From assembly GCA_029563245.1 (NCBI GenBank), contig JAKQSG010000078.1:1-19473 (forward strand): a stretch of 19,473 nucleotides of DNA. Reading direction: 5' to 3'. The DNA is from Candidatus Omnitrophota bacterium (GTDB lineage Bacteria > Omnitrophota > Gorgyraeia > Gygaellales > Profunditerraquicolaceae). Below, piece by piece: positions 1 to 8,505 of this stretch (positions within the stretch are counted from its first letter, which is position 1; each line of letters begins with the position of its first letter). Both the position numbers and the translations under genes were made by a program. Under the pieces are notes generated by a model. The model was not told the origin of the DNA. It worked only from the letters and a program-made list of their open reading frames with translations, and did no database searches.

Positions 1-1361
1 GCAAGGGTATCCCCTAAAACAAGCAGCTTAGCAATAAGAAAAGCTGTCCACAATATTAGTACCCAGCCTATATCCGCCAGTAAGGAAAGCGCGGGAAATT
101 TTATGATCACCTTCCAGGCGTGCGCGATGCTCAAATGCAAGGCACCTAAGAAAAAACAAAAGGACTGCATATTTTTATCGTTGCGCAAAGAAGGCAACAG
201 CGGGCTAACCCAGGAAGGAAGCCATTCCTGTCCAAAAAATGTGGCGGTAAGCATTCCCCAGATAATGGCGCATCCGCTTAAAAGGTATAAGAGAATAAAT
301 ACCGACTTATCGCTGAACCTAAAACCCCATTTTTTATCTGCCAAAAAGGTGAGCATCAAATACACGGCCCCATAACCGGCATCACCGATTAGTATACCGA
401 AGAATAACGAGAAGAAGACCAGAAACCACAAGCTTATATCTAGTTCTTTATACCCGGGGATAACCTCAATGAGCCTGAAAACAGGATTAATTATATCCAG
501 CCACTTAGGATTACGCACCAGTGTCGGGACACTATCGCCTTCTACAGGATCAACGGTTAAAACAGCCCATCCCCAAGACCTAGCCGCCTCCTCAATCCTA
601 TCCTTAGAATCGAAAGGTATATACCCCTTAATATACATTAGGCCCCCGTCCTGGGCCATCCCTGCCAATGCTTCATGAAACTTAATCTCATGGGTAATCT
701 TATTGCGGATCCCTCTTAAAAAGTCTAGATAAACCACCTGCCTTAAGAAATCAGCCTTCAACAATGCAGCGGTTTTAATATCCTCAACAAGCCTCTCCTG
801 CATTCTCCTTAAAGAATCCCTTGGCAGCTCTACCGCTTTAAAAGGGATCCCTATATCAGACTGCGTAAAAATAACGCAGTTATGCATGCTACCCTTGCTA
901 CTTACCTTCTCCAGATAAGCCCCCTCAGGCAACTGAGATATCTGTTCATCGGAAAGCTTATAAAAACCCACCGATATACCATTTAATCCGAGACGGCTAA
1001 TCTCCTGCGGGTCAAAATCTCCCCACTCTTTTAATGTTTCAATTTTAGAGGAAAGGGTAATAGAATATTCCTGCAGTTGCTGCGTACGCTTGTTTAAATC
1101 AATCACATGCCGGGCTAACACATCCCACTCTACCGCTTGATTAGCGCCCGTACCAACAACCTTCTTTTTATTAATCCCCTCCAATAAAGATATCGCCTGG
1201 CTTAAAAGAGCTAGGTCCTTGTTTAAGGCAGAAAGCTTATCCCCCTTAGGAGTATTTACATTCTCAACGTGCAAGATGCCTAACTTACGGACCCTCTCAA
1301 GTAATCCCTGGGCATCCTTAGCCTGAATTACCAAAAAAACTTTTTTCATTGGCACAATCAT
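1..1361 (-). CDS. ntpI: V-type ATP synthase subunit I (partial, C-terminus outside window)
   Basis: Membrane stator subunit of a V/A-type rotary ATPase, equivalent to eukaryotic subunit a. It links the peripheral stalk to the rotor ring and carries the ion half-channels. I translated it by hand: it begins MIVPMKKVFLVIQAKD and reads open for 453 codons to the window edge. Residues 1 to about 300 form the soluble, coiled-coil-rich N-terminal arm. Four hydrophobic segments follow at roughly residues 310-335, 348-372, 395-415 and 422-447. The first contains the family signature FFGILIGDAGYG. The conserved channel arginine would lie further on, outside the window. The ATG at 1361 overlaps the ntpD stop as ATGA. 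A second ATG at codon 5 is possible, but related proteins usually carry a few residues before the MKKV-like strand. Subunit K (the ring) is expected next, beyond the left edge. Confidence 0.93.
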   Translation of the reverse strand, partial: MIVPMKKVFLVIQAKDAQGLLERVRKLGILHVENVNTPKGDKLSALNKDLALLSQAISLLEGINKKKVVGTGANQAVEWDVLARHVIDLNKRTQQLQEYSITLSSKIETLKEWGDFDPQEISRLGLNGISVGFYKLSDEQISQLPEGAYLEKVSSKGSMHNCVIFTQSDIGIPFKAVELPRDSLRRMQERLVEDIKTAALLKADFLRQVVYLDFLRGIRNKITHEIKFHEALAGMAQDGGLMYIKGYIPFDSKDRIEEAARSWGWAVLTVDPVEGDSVPTLVRNPKWLDIINPVFRLIEVIPGYKELDISLWFLVFFSLFFGILIGDAGYGAVYLMLTFLADKKWGFRFSDKSVFILLYLLSGCAIIWGMLTATFFGQEWLPSWVSPLLPSLRNDKNMQSFCFFLGALHLSIAHAWKVIIKFPALSLLADIGWVLILWTAFLIAKLLVLGDTL

Positions 1362-1975
1362 GCTAAGGACTCCTCCAATACTGATTCCTCAATTTTTCTT
1401 TTGGCGATCTTGCTGCGACCTACGGCATTAGCCATTTGATCTCCGATGTAGATCTTAATCAGCCTAATGTTCTCTTCAGTCTCCGGAATTTTTACCTTTT
1501 CGAAGAGGTTAACCCTCTGTGCAGTTACTTTAAGTTCATGGCGTAATATCGAAATACCCTCTGCAATAATATCGACCTCCAATCGCAAAACTAATATCCC
1601 TCTCAAGTTCTCTATCCCCAGATCCAACCAAAGCGGAGCAGAAAATAAGTCATAATCCGCAGGGGCAAAAGAAACATCGATAAAAATCGGGATATCCACT
1701 CCGGCGATATTCAAGCTTTTACTCTTAATCTCATGAACGTCAAGCAAAGACTTGATATCTACAGCCTCCTCAGCCAAAAGACCTGCCCAGGATTTAGCCT
1801 GCTCCATTTTCTTATCCAAAATGCGGTTTTTTTCATCTAGGAGTGAAAGCTGATGAAGGATCTCTAGCTGCAGTTGTTGTTTTTTTAATTGAAGGGTGGG
1901 CAGATAACGCTCGTACTGCTTTAAGGCGTCGCGCTGCCGCTTTAACTCGCCTTTAGTAAGTTTAATCTTTGCCAT
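1358..1975 (-). CDS. ntpD: V-type ATP synthase subunit D
   Basis: Central rotor shaft subunit of the V-type ATPase. It sits inside the A3B3 head and transmits torque to the membrane ring. The 205-aa protein starts MAKIKLTKGELKRQRDALK, the typical subunit D opening. It is helical at both ends: a long N-terminal helix over residues 5-70 and a C-terminal helix ending in a lysine/arginine-rich stretch (GRSKIAKRKIEE). Length matches the family (about 200-220 aa). The frame is open upstream to a TTG at 1993, but the ATG at 1975 gives the conserved N-terminus. It overlaps the end of ntpB by 14 nt, and its TGA overlaps the ntpI start as ATGA, consistent with translational coupling. Confidence 0.95.
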   Translation of the reverse strand: MAKIKLTKGELKRQRDALKQYERYLPTLQLKKQQLQLEILHQLSLLDEKNRILDKKMEQAKSWAGLLAEEAVDIKSLLDVHEIKSKSLNIAGVDIPIFIDVSFAPADYDLFSAPLWLDLGIENLRGILVLRLEVDIIAEGISILRHELKVTAQRVNLFEKVKIPETEENIRLIKIYIGDQMANAVGRSKIAKRKIEESVLEESLA

Positions 1976-3263
1976 TGGGCCAATATGCCTCAATCACTGA
2001 GCGTTTTATCCCTGTCTCCTCGGGAGTAAAACAATCCGCGAGAATACGCCAGCCTAAATCCAAAGCACTCTCCAATGGGATGTTCACGCTTAAAGACATT
2101 AACTCTTTCTCAAAAAGTCCGCCATACTTAAGAAGCTTACTATCCCACGGGCTCATCTTAAAACCCATTGCCTGTTTTTCAAGCGTTAAACGGTAATTAG
2201 CAAAGAGCTGTATCATCGTATCCATCAGTAGCCTGTGGTCTGAGCGGGTTTTACCATTTACCTGCTGCTTAAGCCTGGAGAGGGAGCCAAAGGGCTCGAT
2301 GGCTCCTCCCTTAAGATAAAACTGCCCTTCGGTAATATACCCGGTGTTGTCAGGAACGGGATGGGTAACATCATCCCCTGGCATAGTAGTTGCGGCTAAT
2401 ATGGTAATTGAACCGGCCCCTTCAAAATCTACTGCCTTTTCATAACGCAAGGCTAACTGGCTATAAAGATCGCCGGGATATCCACGGTTTGAAGGAACCT
2501 GCTCCATGGTTATGGATATTTCTTTAAGCGCATCGCAGAAATTAGTCATATCCGTAAGCAGAACCAAAACGCGCTTACCCTTTAAGGCGAAATTTTCGGC
2601 GATGGCAAGGCTTATATCGGGGACTAATAGACATTCCACTACAGGGTCAGCGGCAGTATGAATAAAAAATATCGAACGCGAAAGAGCCCCTTTTTCGCTT
2701 AAGGTATCTCGGAAAAACAAAAAATCATCATACTTTAACCCCATCCCCCCTAAAATAATAATATCTATCTCAGCTTGAATAGCTATGCGGGCCAGAAGAT
2801 CATTGTAGGGCTCCCCGGCAATTGAGAAAATAGGCAGCTTCTGAGATTCTACCAGGGAATTAAAAACATCTATCATCGGTATGCCGGTACGGATCATTTT
2901 ATCAGGGATAATCCTCTTTACTGGATTTACCGACGGGCCTCCAGTATCGATAAGGTTTTCCGAAAGCTTAGGCCCTTTATCAAGAGGCAATCCGCTTGCG
3001 CTAAAGATCCGTCCCAAAAGCTCATCCCCGCTTGCCACCTGCATGGGATGATTTAGAAAACGCACTTTGTCCTTAGTGGATATGCCCCGGCTCCCGGCAA
3101 AAACCTGCAAAGAAACCTTCTTACCATCGAGATTGATAACCTGAGCCAGAGATACACCGCGGCTTGTGGTAACTTCCGCAATATCCGCATACCCTACTCC
3201 CTCAGCCTCCACAATAATAACGTCACCGGCTATCTGTATAATATTAGTATAAACTTTATGCAT
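1962..3263 (-). CDS. ntpB: V-type ATP synthase subunit B
   Basis: Non-catalytic nucleotide-binding subunit of the A3B3 head. The protein is 433 aa, close to the usual 430-460. It starts MHKVYTNIIQIAGDVIIVEA, the family N-terminal beta-barrel. As expected for subunit B, the P-loop position has no GxxxxGKT (it reads SIAGEPYNDLLARIA). Other conserved blocks are TTMPGDDVTHPVPDNTGYIT and PFGSLSRLKQ, followed by a C-terminal helical domain. The ATG at 3263 is preceded by GAGGAGA with very short spacing, and the gene overlaps ntpA by 8 nt, so initiation is probably coupled to ntpA. The frame opens to a TTG at 3272, which would only add three residues encoded by the Shine-Dalgarno sequence itself. 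Confidence 0.96.
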   Translation of the reverse strand: MHKVYTNIIQIAGDVIIVEAEGVGYADIAEVTTSRGVSLAQVINLDGKKVSLQVFAGSRGISTKDKVRFLNHPMQVASGDELLGRIFSASGLPLDKGPKLSENLIDTGGPSVNPVKRIIPDKMIRTGIPMIDVFNSLVESQKLPIFSIAGEPYNDLLARIAIQAEIDIIILGGMGLKYDDFLFFRDTLSEKGALSRSIFFIHTAADPVVECLLVPDISLAIAENFALKGKRVLVLLTDMTNFCDALKEISITMEQVPSNRGYPGDLYSQLALRYEKAVDFEGAGSITILAATTMPGDDVTHPVPDNTGYITEGQFYLKGGAIEPFGSLSRLKQQVNGKTRSDHRLLMDTMIQLFANYRLTLEKQAMGFKMSPWDSKLLKYGGLFEKELMSLSVNIPLESALDLGWRILADCFTPEETGIKRSVIEAYWPNGKD

Positions 3264-5007
3264 TCTCCTCAATCCTGTTTTTTTTATTTCCTTCTATGAG
3301 TATATTCATCTCCTCCTCAATCTTACGAAATTCCTCGAGGTTAAATTCCGTGGAATTCCAACCCTTAAAGAGCTGTTTCAGCCTCTGAAAAAATTGTAAT
3401 GCCTGGTTTTTCTCTTGGAAATTAAAATCACTCTCCAAAATTCCGCGGATAAATTCAAAAACGTATTCCTGTCTCTCTTGAGAAGTGGCCTCATCCACAG
3501 GGTCAAAGGCATTTTGTTGGAGGTATACCGAATCAAAAAACTCACCCTTGAGATAATCAATGTAGTCCTGCAGAGATGTCCCTTCTTCTCCGATTACCTT
3601 CATCATCTGCATAATATTATTGCTCTTTATCAATACCTTGTGACCGAGCTGCCGATGGGCTTCCTTGATAAAACTTGGGTACTTGCTCCAGCTTATCAAA
3701 GGGTCTATTGCAGGGTATTTTCTTGCGTCTGAGCGTTCCCGGGATAAACCATGAAAGGCGCCGACTACCTTGAGAGTAGCCTGAGTTACTGGCTCCTCAA
3801 AATTCCCTCCGGCAGGGCTAACCGTACCTCCGATAGTAACTGACCCTAAATCTTTGCTATGAAGACGGACAAGCCCGGCGCGCTCATAAAAAGAAGCTAT
3901 GCGCGACTCAAGATAAGCAGGAAAAGCCTCTTCCCCTGGAATTTCCTCGAGCCTTCCAGACATTTCCCGCATTGCCTGTGCCCAGCGGGAAGTTGAGTCT
4001 GCCAGCAATAATACACTCAGCCCCATCTGCCTATAATATTCGGCAATCGTAACTGCCGTATATACGCTCGACTCCCTGGCAGCAACAGGCATAGAGCTGG
4101 TATTACAAATAATTACCGTTCTATCGCTTAAGGGCTTATTGGTCCTTGGATCAATGATATTGGGGAACGTCTTTAATGTTTCCACTACCTCTCCGGCGCG
4201 CTCACCACAGGCAGCAATAATTACAATATCAATCTGCGCATGCCGGCTGGTTAATTGTTGCAATACGGTCTTTCCCGCGCCAAATGGACCGGGGATGCAG
4301 TATGTGCCTCCCCTTGCCACAGGGAACAATGAATCTATCAACCTAATTTTTGTCACCAAGGCTTGCGCCGGTTTTAACTTTTCAGCAAAGGCTTTAATAG
4401 GGATTTTTATCGGCCAGATCTGGCGCAGATACACATCACACAACTTACCTTCTTCATTTCTTAATTGTGCTATTTTTTCTTTTACGGTGTATTCTCCTGC
4501 AGGGGCAATATAAACCACTTCCCAAGCTCCCTTTAGATTAAAAGGCACCATGCAATAGTGTTTAAATATCTTTTCCGGCACAGAGCCTAATCTGAACCCG
4601 GAGATTACCCGATCCCCAATCGAGACCATAGGTGTAAAATCCCATTTGACTTTATCAGATAGAGGCTCTAAATAAACCCCTCTCTTAAGGAAAAACCCGC
4701 ATTCACGCGATAAGGCAGGAAGCGGATTCTGGAGACCATCGAATATCTGCCCTAAAAGTCCTGGGCCTAACTCTACAGAGATAAGCTCATCCGTAAATTC
4801 AACCTTGTCCCCAACCTGTAGTCCGGATGTACTCTCATAAACCTGCATCTGGGCTAATTTACCACGCACCCTGATAACCTCGGATTTCAGGCGTTCATTA
4901 TCATGCAAAATATAGGCGGTCTCATTCTGGATAACCTCACCCTCAACATTTACGCTGACCATATTGCCATTAATCTTAGAAATATATCCGGTTCTTATAT
5001 TATTCAT
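3256..5007 (-). CDS. ntpA: V-type ATP synthase catalytic subunit A
   Basis: Catalytic subunit of the A3B3 head, which hydrolyses or makes ATP. The protein is 583 aa, typical for the family. In order it has an N-terminal beta-barrel (residues 1-75), the subunit-A-specific insertion (about 110-190), the P-loop GPFGAGKT at 240-247, the catalytic-glutamate segment CGERAGEVVE near 267-276, then DSTSRWAQAMREMSGRLEE (conserved adenine/arginine region) and a C-terminal helical bundle. The GERAGEV form, instead of GERGNEM, is what I recall from chlamydial and spirochaetal enzymes. I chose the ATG at 5007 because AGGA lies six bases before it. The frame also opens to a TTG at 5022. It begins one base after the stop of the DUF2764-like gene and overlaps ntpB by 8 nt. 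Confidence 0.97.
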   Translation of the reverse strand: MNNIRTGYISKINGNMVSVNVEGEVIQNETAYILHDNERLKSEVIRVRGKLAQMQVYESTSGLQVGDKVEFTDELISVELGPGLLGQIFDGLQNPLPALSRECGFFLKRGVYLEPLSDKVKWDFTPMVSIGDRVISGFRLGSVPEKIFKHYCMVPFNLKGAWEVVYIAPAGEYTVKEKIAQLRNEEGKLCDVYLRQIWPIKIPIKAFAEKLKPAQALVTKIRLIDSLFPVARGGTYCIPGPFGAGKTVLQQLTSRHAQIDIVIIAACGERAGEVVETLKTFPNIIDPRTNKPLSDRTVIICNTSSMPVAARESSVYTAVTIAEYYRQMGLSVLLLADSTSRWAQAMREMSGRLEEIPGEEAFPAYLESRIASFYERAGLVRLHSKDLGSVTIGGTVSPAGGNFEEPVTQATLKVVGAFHGLSRERSDARKYPAIDPLISWSKYPSFIKEAHRQLGHKVLIKSNNIMQMMKVIGEEGTSLQDYIDYLKGEFFDSVYLQQNAFDPVDEATSQERQEYVFEFIRGILESDFNFQEKNQALQFFQRLKQLFKGWNSTEFNLEEFRKIEEEMNILIEGNKKNRIEENA

Positions 5008-5008
5008 A

Positions 5009-5542
5009 TTAGTTCCTGCCAAGTGCCCCCTGTAAAACCGCCTCGCTATTAGTATTGTAGACCTTATCCCAGCGGATTAAAATCTTAAGCTTTAAGGCAT
5101 AGACAATTAAGCTATCGATGTCAAAATTATGCATTGCGCTAACCTCATCCAAAAAACGCCACCTCTCTAAATCCAGTAATTTTTCAGCCTCAAGAATATT
5201 TTGTGTACGATATGCCGCCATTGCGATGCGCCTTATTGCCGTTGAAAAGTACGCATCATGACGCAGGTATTTTAAAGGATCAACCTTCATCCTTGCGGAC
5301 CTTTCACGCACTAGCTCATTACGCAAAGCAAGATTAAAACGATGCCATTTTTTTAATAGCGGCGTATCTTTTAAAGAAATCTGGTAATCAAAAGCGACTG
5401 CTGCCTCTTTAACCTTTTTTAGATCAGCTTGAGAGAGAGAATATAAGCAGGTATTAAAAAAATCCTCTAAAGAAAAAGGCGGTTTTGAATTAAAAATTAG
5501 ATACGGGAGACTAGACATTAAATATGTATAATATGAGGGCAT
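5009..5542 (-). CDS. DUF2764-like V-ATPase-associated protein
   Basis: A 177-aa soluble, mostly helical protein. Its opening MPSYYTYLMSSLPYLIFNSK and a following SLEDFF motif match the DUF2764 family. Members of that family sit between ntpE and ntpA in Chlamydiae, Spirochaetes and similar bacteria, exactly as here. Biochemical function is not established as far as I know. Position and the absence of any other candidate for the rotor-cap subunit (C/d) in this cluster suggest it fills a central-stalk role, but that is inference. The start codon directly abuts the ntpE stop (TAGATG) with no clear Shine-Dalgarno, so it is probably translated by re-initiation. No signal peptide or membrane segment is visible. 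Two arginine-rich stretches (RNELVRERSARMK and a later RRIAMAAYR) stand out. Confidence 0.75.
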   Translation of the reverse strand: MPSYYTYLMSSLPYLIFNSKPPFSLEDFFNTCLYSLSQADLKKVKEAAVAFDYQISLKDTPLLKKWHRFNLALRNELVRERSARMKVDPLKYLRHDAYFSTAIRRIAMAAYRTQNILEAEKLLDLERWRFLDEVSAMHNFDIDSLIVYALKLKILIRWDKVYNTNSEAVLQGALGRN

Positions 5543-6148
5543 CTATTTTAGATTAAAAACTTTCGCCAATTCTTTATTAAGATAAGAGCTTATATAATCT
5601 GCCAGTGACTGATCTGAAAAATCAAAGTGCGATTTTCCGGAATCAAAGCTTATGATAAAACCTGAGGTTATGTCATCGCAAGGCTTCATTACGATACCAC
5701 CCTTGATACATTCAGACAACCTGTCGAGAAAAAAACCTTTCATCTTTTCTAAATCTTCTTTACTACATAAAACTTCAATTTTATCCGGGCTATCCCCTTT
5801 TGCGTATTCCTTAATTAAAAGGTTTATCATCCCGGCCATCTCCCGAGGAGTTAAGGCCCGGGAGGTTTCTCCCCGAACAACACCCTTAAGCAAAGAACTG
5901 ATTTCTGAGCGCAGGGAAATTAAAAAATCTCTCCCTGCCTGCCTTAATGCGGAATCAGTTGAATCCTTCGTCTTTACAGCCTCTTCCTTAGCCTTTTCTA
6001 TAATAAGGTCTGCCTCCTGCCTTGCCTTTGCAAGAATCTCCGCAGACTTACCCTTTGCCTCGTTGATAACTTTAAGAGATTCTTCCGTAGCCCTTTGAAT
6101 CCCTTCTCTTTGAATCTTCTCTAACAATCCCTTAATTTCTTCTGGCAT
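5543..6148 (-). CDS. ntpE: V-type ATP synthase subunit E
   Basis: Peripheral-stalk (stator) subunit of the V-type ATPase. The 201-aa protein has an N-terminal coiled coil over about residues 1-85, rich in Ala, Glu and Lys (AKGKSAEILAKARQEADLII). A C-terminal alpha/beta domain of about 100 residues follows, which caps the head; GGIVMKPCDDITSGFIISFD resembles the family's GGIVV block. Length is normal for the family. The ATG at 6148 is preceded by GGAGA at good spacing. The first 17 bases overlap the end of pyrF, so the ATPase cluster starts inside the last pyrimidine gene. No promoter or terminator separates the two groups. The G/H partner of the stalk is not present in this window. Confidence 0.92.
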   Translation of the reverse strand: MPEEIKGLLEKIQREGIQRATEESLKVINEAKGKSAEILAKARQEADLIIEKAKEEAVKTKDSTDSALRQAGRDFLISLRSEISSLLKGVVRGETSRALTPREMAGMINLLIKEYAKGDSPDKIEVLCSKEDLEKMKGFFLDRLSECIKGGIVMKPCDDITSGFIISFDSGKSHFDFSDQSLADYISSYLNKELAKVFNLK

Positions 6149-6815
6149 ATATCTCTCCTGACATAGCTTTAGCAGTTGCCTTAGGGTCTTGGGCTTCTAA
6201 TATCGGCCTGCCCACCACCAAAAAATCGCTTCCCGCGGCTATTGCCTCGCTGACGGTAGCAGTCCTCCTCTGATCGTTTTTTACCCCTCCCTCAGGCCGG
6301 ATACCCGGCGTTATAATGAGAAATTTGCTCTTAATATTATCTCTTAACATTTTAGCTTCCTGGGCAGAACAAACCACGCCATCCAATCCAGACTCTATCC
6401 CCATACGGGCCAGAGTCAAAACATCGCTAGACTTAGCCTCTTTGCTCGTTAATACCGTAACGCCTATTAAGAGGGGTTTTTTTATACGCAGCTTTCCCGC
6501 CTCATCCTTAGCAGCAAAAACAGCCTCCCTGATCATCTCTTCATCGCCTAATATATGCAAAGTTATTATCTTAACTTTATGCCTTATGGCCATCCTCACC
6601 GCTTTAGCCACGGTGTTGGGTATATCAAAAAATTTCAAGTCCAGGAATACTTCACAGCCTTTCCTATTGATAACCTCGATGATTTTAGGGCCGCAGGCAG
6701 TAAAAAGCTGCGCCCCGACCTTGAATATTTTTATTACAGGAGAAAGCTTATTAACAAAATATCTTGCCTTCTCCAGGCTATCCACATCTAACGCTAAAAT
6801 TATCTCAGCTTTCAT
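6132..6815 (-). CDS. pyrF: Orotidine 5'-phosphate decarboxylase
   Basis: Converts orotidine 5'-monophosphate to UMP, the last step of de novo UMP synthesis, in the cytosol. The 227-aa TIM barrel opens MKAEIILALDVDSLEKA. It carries the catalytic charge network: K32 in IFKVG, and D59, K61 and D64 in DLKFFDIPNTV. Near the C-terminus are TPGIRPEGG and VVGRPI, which bind phosphate. The usual DLKFHDIPNT has His where this protein has Phe63; the catalytic Lys and Asp residues are kept, so activity is expected. The start ATG at 6815 overlaps the end of pyrD by 11 nt, with GGAAG upstream. Length is normal for the short bacterial form. Confidence 0.96.
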   Translation of the reverse strand: MKAEIILALDVDSLEKARYFVNKLSPVIKIFKVGAQLFTACGPKIIEVINRKGCEVFLDLKFFDIPNTVAKAVRMAIRHKVKIITLHILGDEEMIREAVFAAKDEAGKLRIKKPLLIGVTVLTSKEAKSSDVLTLARMGIESGLDGVVCSAQEAKMLRDNIKSKFLIITPGIRPEGGVKNDQRRTATVSEAIAAGSDFLVVGRPILEAQDPKATAKAMSGEIYARRN

Positions 6816-7728
6816 AAATTAAACTTCCGGTGAGGCTTCGTATATCTTTAATTTTCTTCCGTTTCAGATAACCGCCTAAACCAGAAATGATCTCAACGCT
6901 CACCCGGGGATTTATAAAATTTGCGGTCCCTATGCTTATAGCAGATGCCCCGGCGATAAAGAATTCTAAAGCACTGGAAGTATCTATTATACCACCCATT
7001 CCGATAATTGGAATGTTAATCTTATTGTATGCCTCCCAGACCATCTTCAGGGCTACCGGCCTTATTGCCGGGCCGCTTACCCCCCCTACCACCGCCGCAA
7101 GCCTGGGGCTTTGCTTTTCTGCATTGATGCTCATACCGGATAGAGTATTAATAAGAGCCACACAATCACTACCCGCCTCCTGGGCAGCTTTAGCAATATC
7201 ACTAATACGGGTAACATTAGGAGATAGCTTAGTAATTAATGTTTTAGCCGTTATCCGACGTATAGATTTTACGATGCTATAAGTTGCCTGGCAGTCCTGG
7301 GAAATTAAGGATTCCTGGCCCATAACATTAGGACAGGAGATATTAAGCTCCAAGCCAGAGACTGCCTTGTATCTATTTAATCTTTTAACCAATTCAATAA
7401 ATTCCCTGGGGTCCTCTTCAGAGGCAATGCTCATAATAATAGGTATACCCAGTTTCTCCAGGAAAGGAAGCTTATCTTTTAAAAAGGCCTCTAGGCCCGG
7501 GTTTTCCAAACCTATAGAATTAAGCATCCCCGAAGGAGTCTCGCAGGTACGCGCAGGAGGATTACCGCGGCGCGGGCTCAAAGTTATAGTCTTGGTAACA
7601 ATAGCTCCGAGTTTTTTTAAATTGATAAAATCCTTGAATTCTTCGGCATACCCGAAAGTACCCGAAGCCACCATCACGGGGTTGTTTAACTTAAGCTTAC
7701 CTATTTTAACCGAAAGATTTACTTTCAT
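6805..7728 (-). CDS. pyrD: Dihydroorotate dehydrogenase, class 1B catalytic subunit
   Basis: FMN-containing catalytic subunit that oxidises dihydroorotate to orotate. The 307-aa protein is a TIM barrel with ASGTFGYAEEF near the N-terminus and a family block around KTITLSPRRGNPPAR. The active-site base is Cys132 in LELNISCPN. The phosphate-binding region IIGMGGI and the segment AISIGTANF lie near the C-terminus. Cysteine as the base, in place of serine, marks class 1, and the adjacent pyrK makes it class 1B (NAD-linked heterotetramer). The start ATG at 7728 is three bases after the pyrK stop. Its Shine-Dalgarno is weak, so coupling with pyrK is likely. Confidence 0.97.
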   Translation of the reverse strand: MKVNLSVKIGKLKLNNPVMVASGTFGYAEEFKDFINLKKLGAIVTKTITLSPRRGNPPARTCETPSGMLNSIGLENPGLEAFLKDKLPFLEKLGIPIIMSIASEEDPREFIELVKRLNRYKAVSGLELNISCPNVMGQESLISQDCQATYSIVKSIRRITAKTLITKLSPNVTRISDIAKAAQEAGSDCVALINTLSGMSINAEKQSPRLAAVVGGVSGPAIRPVALKMVWEAYNKINIPIIGMGGIIDTSSALEFFIAGASAISIGTANFINPRVSVEIISGLGGYLKRKKIKDIRSLTGSLIYES

Positions 7729-7731
7729 CTC

Positions 7732-8505
7732 TTACCAGATTAACTCCTGCGCATCAAAAACCGGGCCTTCCTTACATACCCTCCTTAAACCATTCTTTGT
7801 TTTAACCACACACCCCAAACAAGCGCCTATACCACAGCCCATATGCTCCTCCAAGGAGACTTGGGCTTGCAGATTATGAGCCTTAGCAATGTTACAAACC
7901 TCTTTAAGCATAGGCTTTGGCCCGCAGGCATATAGTTGTATTTCCTTTTTGCTCCTTGGCTCGATTGATATAAGATTCTTTAATAAATCAGTCACCCTGC
8001 CGCTAAAGCCCCGGGAGCCATCATCCGTAGATATCTTAACATCGCTTATGAAATTCTTAAACTCTTTTTCGCATAGAATCTGGCCCTTTGTCCTTGCTCC
8101 GATTAAAATGAGTTTGTCCATAGACTTAATTGCTCTGGACAAAAAAAGCAACGGCGCCACACCTATCCCCCCACCAATTAAAATAACCCTTTTATTCTGC
8201 GCGTACCTGTAATCAAAACCTTTGCCTAGTGGACCGATAAGATCCAAATGGTCTCCGCTTTTTCTACATGAAAAGTTCCTTGTCCCCCCTCCCACAACCT
8301 CATAGAGGATTTCTAATCTTCCTCCACAAACATTGTGTATACTAAAGGGTCGCCGCAAAAAAGGCTTAAGGCCATCGGATACCCTTACGTTTAAAAACTG
8401 CCCTGGCCTAGAGGCCCTAGCCAGAGAGGGGGCGCTAAGAACACAATGCCAGTAGTTCCCCTTAAGCCGTTTATTGGATATTATCTTTACTTTTATCTGT
8501 AACAT
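7732..8505 (-). CDS. pyrK: Dihydroorotate dehydrogenase electron transfer subunit
   Basis: FAD and [2Fe-2S] subunit that passes electrons from PyrD to NAD+. The 257-aa protein belongs to the ferredoxin-NADP reductase fold. The FAD-binding barrel contains RRPFSI (51-56). The NAD-binding segment has VILIGGGIGVAPLL (about 107-120) and YACGPKPML (192-200). The C-terminal cluster loop has Cys224, Cys229, Cys232 and Cys244, in the C-x4-C-x2-C-x11-C spacing typical of PyrK. Length is typical. The ATG at 8505 lies 35 nt inside the preceding membrane-protein gene, and I see no clear Shine-Dalgarno, so expression probably depends on translation of that gene. Confidence 0.96.
   Translation of the reverse strand: MLQIKVKIISNKRLKGNYWHCVLSAPSLARASRPGQFLNVRVSDGLKPFLRRPFSIHNVCGGRLEILYEVVGGGTRNFSCRKSGDHLDLIGPLGKGFDYRYAQNKRVILIGGGIGVAPLLFLSRAIKSMDKLILIGARTKGQILCEKEFKNFISDVKISTDDGSRGFSGRVTDLLKNLISIEPRSKKEIQLYACGPKPMLKEVCNIAKAHNLQAQVSLEEHMGCGIGACLGCVVKTKNGLRRVCKEGPVFDAQELIW

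Noticed and set aside
1..1361. Left end first looked gene-poor, with only short plus-strand frames (103-375, 469-678)
   Set aside because: Manual translation of the minus strand gives an uninterrupted subunit I reading frame to the window edge, so the plus-strand frames are shadows.
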